Origin: Actinoallomurus sp963850195
Lineage (GTDB): Bacteria; Actinomycetota; Actinomycetes; Streptosporangiales; Streptosporangiaceae
NCBI GenBank assembly: GCA_963850195.1
Contig: CAWKKD010000005.1
Coordinates: 2,852,001 to 2,916,000 of the forward strand
Length of the DNA: 64,000 nt
Reading direction: 5' to 3'
Below are positions 9,643-16,999 of this stretch, in pieces. The notes beneath the pieces were generated by a model, which saw only the letters and a list, made by a program, of their open reading frames with translations, was not told where the DNA came from and searched no databases. Every line of letters begins with the position of its first letter. Positions within the stretch are counted from its first letter, which is position 1. The position numbers and the translations under genes are program-made.

Positions 9643-10425
9643 GTGTCTGTTCGTCTCCTGTATCTGATCATGATTCGGGTTTTCGGGTGGTTCGTGCTGC
9701 TAGCGCGTAGCGAGGCCTCGAAGGACGCGGAGATCATGGTTGCGTCATAAGGTGGCGGTGCTGCGACGTCAGGTCGCCCGCCCGAAGCTGGACTGGGCCG
9801 ACCGGGCTGTGAATCAACGGTGCGGCGGATCCTGCGGGCCCGAGGGTGTAGTCCGGCTCCGCGGAACCTGGACACTTCCTGTCGGGCGTTCCTCCGCACT
9901 CAGGCCGAGGGGATGCTGGCCTGCGATTTCTTCCATGTGGACACGATCGTGCTGAAACGTTTTTACGTCTTGTTCGTCATGGAGGTGAGAACTCGGCGGG
10001 TGCACATCCTGGGGGGTGACCGCCAACCCGACCGGAGCGTGGACCGCCCAGAGGCCCGCAACCTTGCCATGGATCTTGGGGAGCAGATCGGCTCCTTCCG
10101 TTTCCTCATCCGCGACCGTGACGGCAAGTTCACCGGCGCGTTCGATGAGGTTTTCACCGAGGAAGGCGTGAGCGTGGTGAAGACTCCGCCGCGGACGCCT
10201 CGGGCGAACTGCTATGCCGAGCGGTGGGTACGCACCGTACGGGCCGAGTGCACCGACCGGATGTTGATCTACAACGAGCGTCACCTGCAGTCGGTGTTTG
10301 GCGAGTACACCGACCGTTACGACCCGTCACCGGCCGCATCAGTCCCGCCAGCAACGTTCGACGCACCGATCCGCCGACGCAAAGTGCTCGGCGGTGTGAT
10401 CAACGAGTATCACAGAGCGGCATAG
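9643..10425 (+). pseudogene. Decayed integrase-core (rve/DDE) transposase
   Basis: The piecewise translation matches the common actinobacterial integrase-core transposase. A GTG at 9643 opens LLYLIMIRVFGW...DAEIMV; a frameshift near 9738 moves the frame to LRHKVAVLRRQVARPKLDWADRAV; an internal deletion of roughly 80 or more codons near 9810 then joins to TVRRILRARG and the catalytic core. In the core the first Asp (ACDFFHVDT), second Asp (IRDRDGKFTGAF) and Glu (ANCYAERWVRTVRAEC) of the DDE triad are still visible. A second shift near 10310 garbles the region that normally reads YNRHRPHQ, before the frame recovers at RRKVLGGVINEYHRAA. No intact terminal inverted repeats were found, so the element is immobile. 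Confidence 0.85.
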
Positions 10426-10768
10426 ACGATGTTACGAATCCCCAGGTCAGCCCACTACGACGAGTTTGGGAGCAGTACAGGCATCGACGCAACACCCGCG
10501 CCCGACCGATGCCGACACCAGCACACAACCACATGATCTGACGCCAGAACCGCCCACGAGCGCCACGCAACGAACCTCACCCACGGGGTGGCCGCTACAT
10601 CGGTGCTCTGCTTCAGCGGCCCGCAGCCCGACGTGCGAGGGGCGATGAAGACACCGCCCCGGTCCAGGCCGAGGGTCGCGAATGTCGCGGCAACGACCAG
10701 GGCGGTGAGTACGCCGACCCGACTCACCGGCCGGGGGCGTGCTTCACCCAGAGGTATCGGAGTTCGAC
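10426..10768. other. Gene-poor 343-bp stretch downstream of the transposase remnant
   Basis: No well-supported gene. On the minus strand a frame starting with GTG at 10727 reads MSRVGVLTALVVAATFATLGLDRGG, like a short signal/membrane segment, and runs on for 90 codons to 10455; composition degrades after about 35 residues. It could be a small secreted-protein gene truncated by the mobile element, but support is weak. The stretch otherwise looks like mobile-element flank. Confidence 0.3.
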
Positions 10769-11764
10769 CTACGGGCGGCTGCCGCCGACGTAGTGGGAGG
10801 AGTACCAGGGGTTGGACAGGCTGTCGAACTTCACGACGCTGCCGGTGTGGGGAGCGTGGATGAATCGGCCGCCGCCGACGTACATGCCCTCATGCCCCAT
10901 GTTGTCGAAGTAGACCAGGTCGCCGGGTTGCAGGTCGGCCTTGGAGACGTGGCGGGTGGCGTCGTACTGGTCAGGCACGACGCGGGGCAGGCTCACGCCG
11001 GCGGCGCGCCAGGACATCATGGTGAGCCCGGAGCAGTCATAGCCCTTGGGGCCGGTGCCGCCCCAGATGTAGGGCTTGCCGAGTTGGGCGTAGGCGTACT
11101 GCAGGGCTTCGCGGGGTGGCCCTGAGGCGGGGCCGTTGTAGGTTTGGCCGCTTCCGGTGCCGGGGGCCACCAGCGCGCCGGCCTTGATCAGCAGCGCCCG
11201 TTGCTTGTTGATGGCCTTCTGTACGGTGGCCTTCTGCTGCTTCAGGTCTGTCGTGATGCGGGTGACGGCCTCAACCGCGGACTCGGCTTGGGCCTGCTCG
11301 CGGCGCAGTCGCTGGGTGGAGTCGAGGAAGGCCTTCAGCTCCTGGCCGTGGTTGTTGGACAGCTGGGTGAAGGCCGACATCTGATCCAGTGCCGCTTCCG
11401 GACTCTTGGCGGCGACCAGAGCGGTGCTGGAGTCGAGGGTGCCGTTCTTGTAGGCCGCGGCGGCGATTTGCGCGACCTGGGCGTGCAGGCCCTGGTAGAC
11501 GCGCTGCTCAGCCGCCGTCTCAGTGTTGAGGGTCTTGAGCTGCTTCTTCGTCGCGTCCAGCTGGGTCTTGGCCTTGTTGTAGCGATTGACGAGCTTGTCG
11601 ACCTGGCTATTGAGCTTCGTGAGCTCTTTTTTGGCGGCGGCGACCGAAGGCTTGGGGGTCGCGTCCGCCCCGGCCGTCGGCAGAAGAACCGCGGCGGCGA
11701 CGGCCAGGGTCGCGACGCCTCCGAGCCGGCCAGACCGCTGGAACTGCGAGTGCGAAAAGGCCAC
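10769..11764 (-). CDS. Secreted NlpC/P60 (C40) peptidoglycan endopeptidase with coiled-coil
   Basis: 331 residues. Residues 1-36 form a signal peptide; ~40-200 are Lys/Gln/Ala-rich heptads predicted as a long coiled coil, as in RipA-type hydrolases; 215-331 are the NlpC/P60 domain with catalytic Cys244 (GYDCSGL), His291 (HEGMYVG) and His303 (FIHAPHTG). The domain cuts D-Glu/diaminopimelate peptide links in the wall during growth or division; the coiled coil normally controls access. The gene is monocistronic and its leader contains a c-di-AMP riboswitch, so expression should drop when c-di-AMP is high, as known for resuscitation and wall-hydrolase genes in actinobacteria. Confidence 0.92.
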   Translation of the reverse strand: MAFSHSQFQRSGRLGGVATLAVAAAVLLPTAGADATPKPSVAAAKKELTKLNSQVDKLVNRYNKAKTQLDATKKQLKTLNTETAAEQRVYQGLHAQVAQIAAAAYKNGTLDSSTALVAAKSPEAALDQMSAFTQLSNNHGQELKAFLDSTQRLRREQAQAESAVEAVTRITTDLKQQKATVQKAINKQRALLIKAGALVAPGTGSGQTYNGPASGPPREALQYAYAQLGKPYIWGGTGPKGYDCSGLTMMSWRAAGVSLPRVVPDQYDATRHVSKADLQPGDLVYFDNMGHEGMYVGGGRFIHAPHTGSVVKFDSLSNPWYSSHYVGGSRP

Positions 11765-11783
11765 GTGGATGTTCCTCTCCTTG

Positions 11784-11910
11784 CGCCTACCGGGTTAGCT
11801 GGCGGGTTCGGGCCGGAGTCGCCCTACCGGAGCGTGGGTGCGCCGCGGATTCACCCCATGGACGTGGGTCCCCGGTTCCCCTGAGCCTTCGGGGATTCGG
11901 CGGTCGGCCG
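11784..11910 (-). ncRNA. ydaO-yuaA (c-di-AMP) riboswitch in the leader of the NlpC/P60 gene
   Basis: Read on the minus strand, the leader carries the conserved aptamer blocks in order: CGCCGAATCC, GGGGAACCGGGGACCCA, GGGGTGAATCC, GTAGGGCGACTC, CCGAACCCGCCAGCTAACC and the closing GGTAGGCG, followed after a few bases by the GGAGAGGA ribosome site. This is the typical actinobacterial form of the ydaO class, which sits upstream of wall hydrolases and Rpf genes and turns expression off when c-di-AMP binds. Boundaries are approximate to about 10 nt. The expression platform probably overlaps the ribosome site. Confidence 0.88.
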
Positions 11911-11935
11911 TGCTTCGGGTGAAGCAGGGGGCGGC

Positions 11936-11962
11936 CGATCTCCTACGCAGTGTAGGAGATCG
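11936..11962. promoter_or_regulatory. Perfect 11-bp dyad upstream of the riboswitch; candidate operator site 1
   Basis: CGATCTCCTAC at 11936-11946 is the exact complement of GTAGGAGATCG at 11952-11962, with GCAGT between. It lies outside the aptamer, near where the promoter of the NlpC/P60 transcript should be. Its centre CTACGCAGTGTAG resembles two other sites near the BlaI module (12143 and 15058), so it could be bound by the BlaI-type repressor; the alternative is a stem at the 5' end of the riboswitch leader. Confidence 0.4.
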
Positions 11963-12142
11963 ATCAAGTCATACGCTACTCAACCCTCACATCATCGACA
12001 CATTCTCCTCAGAGACTGACCGACCCGCGCACGGCCTTAGTCGGAGCAACAATGAGAGTGCGGCAGTCGACCAGCACAGTCCCGGCTACGTGAAGCGATG
12101 TTCAGATCGGGTCGGCGACGAGAAGCGCAGCCTACATAAGTC

Positions 12143-12155
12143 CTACAATGTGTCG
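12143..12155. promoter_or_regulatory. Candidate BlaI-type operator site 2, upstream of the metal operon
   Basis: CTACAATGTGTCG lies 34 bp before the start of the DUF6153 gene, where a promoter would be. It shares CTAC-NNN-GTG with the dyad centre at 11943 and with the site at 15058 ahead of the BlaI gene. BlaI/CopY repressors bind TACA/TGTA-type dyads, and TACAnTGT here fits. No binding data; assignment is by motif recurrence only. Confidence 0.35.
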
Positions 12156-12188
12156 TTGTCTGTCGCGTGAGTCTGAGAGGAATCGGCA

Positions 12189-12629
12189 GTGGTGGATGGC
12201 GAGCGGGCGCGCGGGCGGGGTGTCGTCCGGCTGCTGGTGGCCGGCGCGGTCCTGTTCGGCCTGTTTCTCATGCACGGCGCCCCGCCTACCGGCGGTGGCG
12301 GCTGCCACGGTGTGATGCGCGCCCCGGTCCCCGTACACGAGGGCCACGACGCCGCTGCGATGGCATCTGCGGACGTCGCTCCTGATGCAACCCATCCCCG
12401 GGCCGCCCACGTCGCGGACGCCTGGGGAACGCACGGGTCGCTGTGCGTCTCGACCCCAGCGCGAGACCGGACCCCGCTGCCCGTGGCCGGGCTTGTCGCC
12501 GTCACCCTCGCGGTACTGGCGGCGCGGTCCCTGTCAGGGCGGCCGGTGAGCCTGGGCCGGACGAGACTGCGCGGGCCGCCGGCCGGCGGGCGAGACCTCC
12601 TACTCCTGGTGTGTGTTGCGAGGACGTGA
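12189..12629 (+). CDS. DUF6153-like small membrane protein of the metal module
   Basis: 146 residues from GTG 12189 with a GAGAGGA ribosome site. Two hydrophobic segments are visible (about residues 13-30 and 98-115) separated by a 65-residue His-rich outer loop (LFLMHGAPP, VHEGHDAAAM, ATHPRAAHVADAWGTHG) ending in a GSLCVSTP motif. This pattern matches the DUF6153 family of streptomycetes and relatives, which often neighbours copper or DUF305-type genes. The function is unknown; the His/Met-bearing loop faces the outside and could bind metal. It lies about 100 bp upstream of the Met/His-rich lipoprotein and is probably co-transcribed with it. Confidence 0.65.
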   Translation: MVDGERARGRGVVRLLVAGAVLFGLFLMHGAPPTGGGGCHGVMRAPVPVHEGHDAAAMASADVAPDATHPRAAHVADAWGTHGSLCVSTPARDRTPLPVAGLVAVTLAVLAARSLSGRPVSLGRTRLRGPPAGGRDLLLLVCVART

Positions 12630-12732
12630 CAGGCAACGCGCCGAACCCTCCTGCTGGCCGGGTCCGGCGTGATGTGTCCAGCTCACCCCTCGCACCGCCC
12701 ATGCGGTACCCACACCCAGGAAAGACACTGTC

Positions 12733-13611
12733 ATGTCCGCATCTTCCCTTTCTTCCGTACGCCGCCGTACCCTCGCCGCCGGTACGGCAGCCGTCATCGC
12801 CCTAACGCCGGCCGGCTGCGGATCCTCGAACCACTCGTCCGTGTCCGGCATGGACCACGGCGCCAAGCACTCGATGAGTGGCATGCCCGGCATGAACCAC
12901 CCGACCACCGGCAACGGTCTCGCCGACGCCCAGGACGGCTACCGCCTCACCTCCCAGGACGCGACGCTCCCGGCGGGCGAGCAGGCCGGCTACCGGTTCT
13001 CGATCACCGGCCCGGACGGCAAGCCCGTCACCGACTTCGCACTCGACCAGACCAAGCGGATGCACTTCTACGCCATCCGTTCCGACCTGACCGGCTTCCA
13101 GCACATCCACCCGACCATGACCGCAGGCGGCAACTGGACCGCGGACCTCGCGCCCCTCGCCCCTGGCTCCTGGCGCATGTTCGCCTCCTTCATCCCCGGC
13201 AAGGACAAGGACCTCGTCCTCAGCCGTACCGTCACCGTCCCAGGCAGGCAGACCATGACACCGCTGCCCGCACCGGCCGGCAGCACCGACGTCGACGGCT
13301 ACACCATCGCCGTCAAGGGGGAACCGATGGCCGGCATGGCACACCCGCTGACCGTCACCATCACCAGGGGCGGCGAACCGGTCGTCGACCTGCAGCCCTA
13401 CCTGGACACCTACGCCCACCTGACCGCCTTCCACGAAGGCGACACCGCGTTCGCCCACCTCCACCCCGAGATCCAGGCGAACGACGCCCACGGCGGTCCG
13501 GACCTGCCCTTCCACGCCGAGCTGGCCTCCTCGGGCAACTGGCGGCTGTTCCTGCAGTTCCAAACCGGAGGCAAGCTTCACACCGCCGCACTGACACTGC
13601 CCGTGAGCTGA
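12733..13611 (+). CDS. Met/His-rich lipoprotein, probable copper-binding
   Basis: 292 residues; ATG at 12733 follows AGGAAAG. The signal peptide ends in a lipobox (TPAGC, lipidated Cys at about 29). Next comes a metal-binding-like stretch rich in Met and His (GMDHGAKHSMSGMPGMNHP, residues ~39-57), then two beta-sandwich repeats with HIHPTM and FAHLHPEIQ motifs near residues 125 and 240 that look like paired His ligand sites. It would be anchored on the outer face of the membrane and bind or buffer Cu. The product matches a conserved actinobacterial secreted family found beside copper-resistance genes. Downstream, a hairpin separates it from the convergent M56/BlaI pair, which probably regulates it. 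Confidence 0.75.
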   Translation: MSASSLSSVRRRTLAAGTAAVIALTPAGCGSSNHSSVSGMDHGAKHSMSGMPGMNHPTTGNGLADAQDGYRLTSQDATLPAGEQAGYRFSITGPDGKPVTDFALDQTKRMHFYAIRSDLTGFQHIHPTMTAGGNWTADLAPLAPGSWRMFASFIPGKDKDLVLSRTVTVPGRQTMTPLPAPAGSTDVDGYTIAVKGEPMAGMAHPLTVTITRGGEPVVDLQPYLDTYAHLTAFHEGDTAFAHLHPEIQANDAHGGPDLPFHAELASSGNWRLFLQFQTGGKLHTAALTLPVS

Positions 13612-13620
13612 CCGCTCCGC

Positions 13621-13647
13621 GGGGCGCCGCCCATGCGACGGCGCCCC
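13621..13647. terminator. Hairpin between convergent lipoprotein and M56 genes
   Basis: GGGGCGCCG at 13621-13629 pairs with CGGCGCCCC at 13639-13647 over a 9-nt loop. It lies between the converging ends of the lipoprotein gene (stop 13611) and the M56 peptidase gene (stop 13676) and can serve both strands. No T-run. Confidence 0.6.
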
Positions 13648-13675
13648 GACCTCCCCGGCACGACAAGGAAGGGGG

Positions 13676-14605
13676 TCAACAGATCAGGGGGGTCGCCGCG
13701 ATCCACCCCGCCGAGATGAGGAACGGCACGATAACGGAGGTCGTCGCTGTCGCCCGGGTCAGGCGCTGAAGGTGGAGCTCGTCAATGGCGGCCGAGGTTT
13801 CCAGCCGGTTGAGCCGCCGGTCCAGCTGCGAGGCATCCGAACCACCCGCCGCCAGCCCGCCGGCCGGACTCGCTGAGATCGTAAGCTTCCGCAAGGCCGC
13901 GGCCACCGCTTCGTGTCCCCAGCTGAGAGCCGCGATGTCATCCGCGGCCATCTCCAGCAGGATCGGCAGGCTCTCGCGAGCCTCACGGAAGGTGGGCAGC
14001 CAGAACAGCGCGGCGGCCAGCGCGTCGACCACGGTAAGAAGGAGGTGGTGGCGATGACGCAGATGCACCCGTTCGTGCGCCAGTACCGCCTGGAGCTGGG
14101 CATCCTCCAGCCGTTCGATGGCTCCGCTGCTCACCACGATCGGGCGCCGACGGGACGGGACGCAGTAGACGACCGGCACCGGATGGTCCAGGAGACAGAC
14201 GTCGTCCAGGTCGCCGGAGATCCGGACGACGAACTGCAGAGCCTCTCGATGCCGACGACGTTGCGCGACCGTACGCCGGTATCGGATCACGGCCATTCCC
14301 GTCGCGGCCAGGGCACCACCGAGGAGGAAGGCATTGAGGACGTACGGGGCCGGGCCGTACGCCCCGTCGTGGTGGTGCCAGCAGTTCGCCAGCCACTCCG
14401 CCCCGCGGTGAATCAGGCCGTGTCGGCCCGTTGACACCACGGCGACCATCCCGAAGATGGCGGCCAGGGCGCTGGCCAGAACGCCCACCCACGCGAGTGC
14501 GGCCACCCGGGGGATGCGCTGGCACCACCCGCTCCGGCTCAACCACGGCCCGGCGCCCCCGCCGAGGACGAGGACGATCGCGCCGAGACCCGCAAGCGCA
14601 ATCAC
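13676..14605 (-). CDS. M56-family membrane metalloprotease (BlaR1-like, no sensor domain)
   Basis: 309 residues. There are hydrophobic segments near residues 5-20, 35-57, 88-107 and after 185, and a zinc-peptidase motif HERVH at 177-181 with a downstream Glu (EMAADDIAA). This is the BlaR1/MecR1 peptidase core, but the C-terminal penicillin-binding domain is absent; the protein simply ends with one more membrane segment. In known systems such peptidases cut the partner BlaI repressor in response to a signal. The gene overlaps the BlaI gene by 4 nt (ATGA), so the pair is coupled. With a copper-type lipoprotein next door and no beta-lactamase, the signal is more likely metal or envelope stress (inference). 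Confidence 0.85.
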   Translation of the reverse strand: MIALAGLGAIVLVLGGGAGPWLSRSGWCQRIPRVAALAWVGVLASALAAIFGMVAVVSTGRHGLIHRGAEWLANCWHHHDGAYGPAPYVLNAFLLGGALAATGMAVIRYRRTVAQRRRHREALQFVVRISGDLDDVCLLDHPVPVVYCVPSRRRPIVVSSGAIERLEDAQLQAVLAHERVHLRHRHHLLLTVVDALAAALFWLPTFREARESLPILLEMAADDIAALSWGHEAVAAALRKLTISASPAGGLAAGGSDASQLDRRLNRLETSAAIDELHLQRLTRATATTSVIVPFLISAGWIAATPLIC

Positions 14606-14988
14606 GACCGCCGATCCTCCGCGGCTGGAGCCGATCGCTGCGCCAACTCCATCAAGAGACGGTGGGCGTCATGCGGATCGATCGTCTCGGCGAACCGGGC
14701 CAGCGCCGGCCCGCGGTCAGCCGTCTGGGCCAAGGCCTCAGCCATGACCTGCGCCACGTGATCCTCACGGTTGCGCGTCGGCGTGTAGCGCCAGGCGTTC
14801 TTGTCCGCCGTCCGCGTCAACAACCCCTTCTGGACGAGACGGTCGGCGACGGTCTGCACGGTCGTGTACGCCGACGGCTTCGCCGACCCGGCGTTCACCA
14901 CGCCCATCAGCTCACGGACGAGCAAGGCGCTGTCGGCATCCCACAGAGCCTCCATGATCGCGCGCTCAAGCGGCCCTGCGATCCCCAT
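14602..14988 (-). CDS. BlaI/MecI/CopY-family winged-helix repressor
   Basis: 128 residues; ATG at 14988 preceded by AGGAAGGG. The sequence is a typical BlaI: GPLERAIMEALWDADSALLVRELM leads into the winged helix, the recognition helix is AYTTVQTVADRLVQKGLL, the wing is NAWRYTPTRNREDHVAQ, and a C-terminal dimerisation helix follows. The usual cleavage region between the two domains is present. It is translationally coupled to the M56 peptidase. A CTAC-NNN-GTG site lies about 70 bp upstream (15058), consistent with autoregulation. The CopY branch of this family responds to copper, which matches the Met/His-rich lipoprotein nearby. Confidence 0.9.
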   Translation of the reverse strand: MGIAGPLERAIMEALWDADSALLVRELMGVVNAGSAKPSAYTTVQTVADRLVQKGLLTRTADKNAWRYTPTRNREDHVAQVMAEALAQTADRGPALARFAETIDPHDAHRLLMELAQRSAPAAEDRRS

Positions 14989-15057
14989 CCTCGCCCTTCC
15001 TCATCGGCTCGCCTCATTGTGGCCCATCCCCCAGCGTCCCTCCAGCGCCGATCTCTA

Positions 15058-15070
15058 CTACGCGGTGCTC
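15058..15070. promoter_or_regulatory. Candidate BlaI-type operator site 3, upstream of the BlaI gene
   Basis: CTACGCGGTGCTC, preceded by GATCTCTA, lies 70 bp upstream of the repressor start. It resembles the left half of the dyad at 11936 (GATCTC-CTACGC-GTG). Only one half-site is well conserved, so support is by comparison alone. Confidence 0.3.
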
Positions 15071-15099
15071 GGCAGACCTTGGGCGCGCACCATCGCGTC

Positions 15100-15296
15100 G
15101 AGGCGTTGGGTTGCTGTGGGAACGCCCGGCGGGCTTCGCGGAGCTGTTCCGGGTCCTTCGCCCCGGCGGTCGACTCGTCATCAGCGTGCGCTACGCCGTT
15201 CAGGACAAGGTGTGGGTGACCGCCCTCGGCAAGAGCGCAGAAACCATCCCAAACGCCTGCTGCACCTCTGACGGACAAGCCCTCAACGCCGACTAG
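15100..15296 (+). pseudogene. Remnant of a class I SAM-dependent methyltransferase
   Basis: The short frame contains FAELFRVLRPGGRLVISVRY, the post-motif segment that follows the S-adenosylmethionine pocket in class I methyltransferases, but there is no room for the preceding GxGxG strand, and the frame stops soon after. It is therefore a fragment, not a gene. A related fragment (FRALRPGGRL) is fused to the acetyltransferase at 16.2 kb. Confidence 0.45.
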
Positions 15297-15540
15297 GCGC
15301 CAGCCGAAGCAAAGACCGAGGCCCCAGTAACAAGACGCCGCCGCCAGCATGCAGCTCGCTCATGCCCATGGACACGAGAGGAGCTCAGGCCCAAATCGTC
15401 CCGATGACACCCCCACGCGGCGGTGTCCGGTGCCCCCCACCCGCCCGATGAGCACGCAATGAGCACGCAGCAACGCGAAACAATCATCGGCAAGACCCGA
15501 CCGAAGCAAGAAATAGCAGCTCAGATGCCATGTGGAGTGG

Positions 15541-15613
15541 TAGGGCGCCTGGGACTCGAACCCAGAACCTATGGATTAAAAGTCCACAGCTCTGCCAATT
15601 GAGCTAACGCCCC
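15541..15613 (-). tRNA. tRNA-Lys (anticodon UUU)
   Basis: 73 nt with a full cloverleaf: acceptor GGGGCGT/GCGCCCT with terminal wobble pairs, D arm GCTC...GAGC, anticodon stem TGTGG/CCATA region closing loop CTTTTAA (UUU), and T arm CTGGG-TTCGAGT-CCCAG. Discriminator A. The CCA end is not encoded. Confidence 0.95.
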
Positions 15614-15775
15614 GCTGGGTTGAGCGTACCGGAGGGGCTGCCTGGTCGTGATCCGGATTACCGCCCCTTCCGGCCATAGGCGGACAGGCGATGTGGCTCG
15701 GTCGTTGTTCGCCGCTCGCGCCTCGGTGAGCGAACATGGTCTCCAGGCCGTCCGTCACCGTGCCGAGGAGCCCGA

Positions 15776-16183
15776 ATGGCAGCTGTCTCGCACCTGTTCG
15801 CCGTCACCGTCGACTGTCCGGACCCGCTTGCGCTGGCGCGTTTCTACCAGGCCTTCACCGGCCTGGAGATCTCCTGGTCCAGCAGCGACTTCGTGGTGCT
15901 GTCCGGTGACGGTGACGTCCGTATCGACTTCCAGCGTGTGGCGAATCACAGGGCGTTCGACTGGCCTGATCGTGGTGCGCCGCGTCGCGTACACCTCGAC
16001 TTCCGGGTCGATGATCTGGATGAGGCGGAGGAGTACGTCCTGGATCTGGGCGCGCGGCTGGCGATCGACCAGCCGGGTGGGTCGCGGTTCCGGGTGCTGA
16101 TCGACCCGGTGGGGCATCCGTTCTGCCTGGTCGACAAGGCCGCGGCGGAGACGCCGCGCGGACAGCGGCGGGAGTTGCCCTAA
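15776..16183 (+). CDS. VOC-family (glyoxalase-like) protein
   Basis: 135 residues from ATG 15776 with a GAGGAG ribosome site. A compact vicinal-oxygen-chelate fold: beta-alpha-beta-beta-beta units beginning HLFAVTVDCPDPLALARFYQAFTGLEI and RVHLDFRVDDLDEAEEYVLDLGARL, and a terminal DPVGHPFCLVD strand. The positions of the potential metal ligands (His in the first strand, His/Asp in the third, Glu at the end) are only partly conserved, so it may be a glyoxalase-like lyase, dioxygenase or a drug-sequestering protein. Its neighbour is an ArsN/phosphinothricin-type acetyltransferase 24 bp downstream on the same strand, suggesting a small resistance pair. Confidence 0.8.
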   Translation: MAAVSHLFAVTVDCPDPLALARFYQAFTGLEISWSSSDFVVLSGDGDVRIDFQRVANHRAFDWPDRGAPRRVHLDFRVDDLDEAEEYVLDLGARLAIDQPGGSRFRVLIDPVGHPFCLVDKAAAETPRGQRRELP

Positions 16184-16207
16184 GGAGGGGCGTCTATCGT
16201 CAAGGCG

Positions 16208-16996
16208 ATGAACGTACTCGTCCCGAACCCCGGTTCGGGCGCGACCCTGCGCCCGGGCGTGGCCGCGCAGTCCCCTCCGGATCGGAGTCTGGACTCGGTC
16301 ACGACGGACCGCGTCGTCGAGCTGACCGGCGACGAGCTCGCGCGGGTGTTCCGGGCGCTGCGGCCGGGTGGCCGGCTGGACGCGGCCGTGGCGGACGCCG
16401 AGGCGTGCCGGGATCTGTTGGTGGCGGCGGGGTTCGTCGACCTGACGATGCCGGATCCGGCCAGGTTCACGGCCGGGAAGCCGGCCGCGCCGCGGGGCGT
16501 CGAGCTCCGGCCCATGCGCGCGGAGGACGCCGACGAGGTCCTCGCGATCTACCAGGCGGGGATCGACGGCGGCCAGGCGAGCTTCGAGACGGACGCGCCG
16601 GCCTGGGAGGCGTTCGACGCGAAGCGGCTCCCGCTGCACCGGTACGTCGCGGTGGACACGGGCGAGGACCGCGTCCTCGGCTGGATCGCGGTCACCGGTG
16701 TGTCGGCCCGGCGCGTGTACGCGGGGGTCGTCGAGCACTCGGTGTACGTGGACCCGGCCGCGCAGGGCCGCGGGGTCGGGACGGCGCTGCTGGCAGCGCT
16801 GATCGGCTCCACGGAGGCCGGAGGCGTCTGGACCATCCAGTCCGGGATCTTCCCGGAGAACACCGCCAGCCTCCGGCTGCACGCGCGCGCCGGGTTCCGT
16901 ACGGTCGGCACGCGCGAGCGGGTGGGGCGGCACCACGGCCGCTGGCGCGACGTCGTCCTCCTCGAGCGCCGCAGTACGGTCGCCGGCACCGCCTAA
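16208..16996 (+). CDS. GNAT acetyltransferase (ArsN1/phosphinothricin type) with methyltransferase-like N-terminal remnant
   Basis: 262 residues, about 90 longer than the family norm. From ~residue 97 (GVELRPMRAEDADEVLAIYQ) it is a complete PAT-type GNAT: VEHSVYVDPAAQGRGVGTALL is the acetyl-CoA loop, followed by SGIFPENTASLRLHARAGF and RERVGRHHGRWRDVVLLER. Known relatives acetylate phosphinothricin, methionine sulfoximine or arsinothricin. The first ~95 residues contain ELARVFRALRPGGRLDAAVADAEACRDLLVAAGF, the C-terminal part of a SAM methyltransferase without its cofactor pocket. No alternative start with a good ribosome site was seen just before the GNAT domain, so the fusion may be expressed. 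A start at GTG or ATG within the remnant remains possible. Confidence 0.8.
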   Translation: MNVLVPNPGSGATLRPGVAAQSPPDRSLDSVTTDRVVELTGDELARVFRALRPGGRLDAAVADAEACRDLLVAAGFVDLTMPDPARFTAGKPAAPRGVELRPMRAEDADEVLAIYQAGIDGGQASFETDAPAWEAFDAKRLPLHRYVAVDTGEDRVLGWIAVTGVSARRVYAGVVEHSVYVDPAAQGRGVGTALLAALIGSTEAGGVWTIQSGIFPENTASLRLHARAGFRTVGTRERVGRHHGRWRDVVLLERRSTVAGTA

Positions 16997-16999
16997 CGC

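Noticed and set aside
13676..14988. Beta-lactamase regulation (BlaR1/BlaI)
   Set aside because: No beta-lactamase gene lies nearby and the M56 protein lacks the penicillin-binding domain; metal control fits better.
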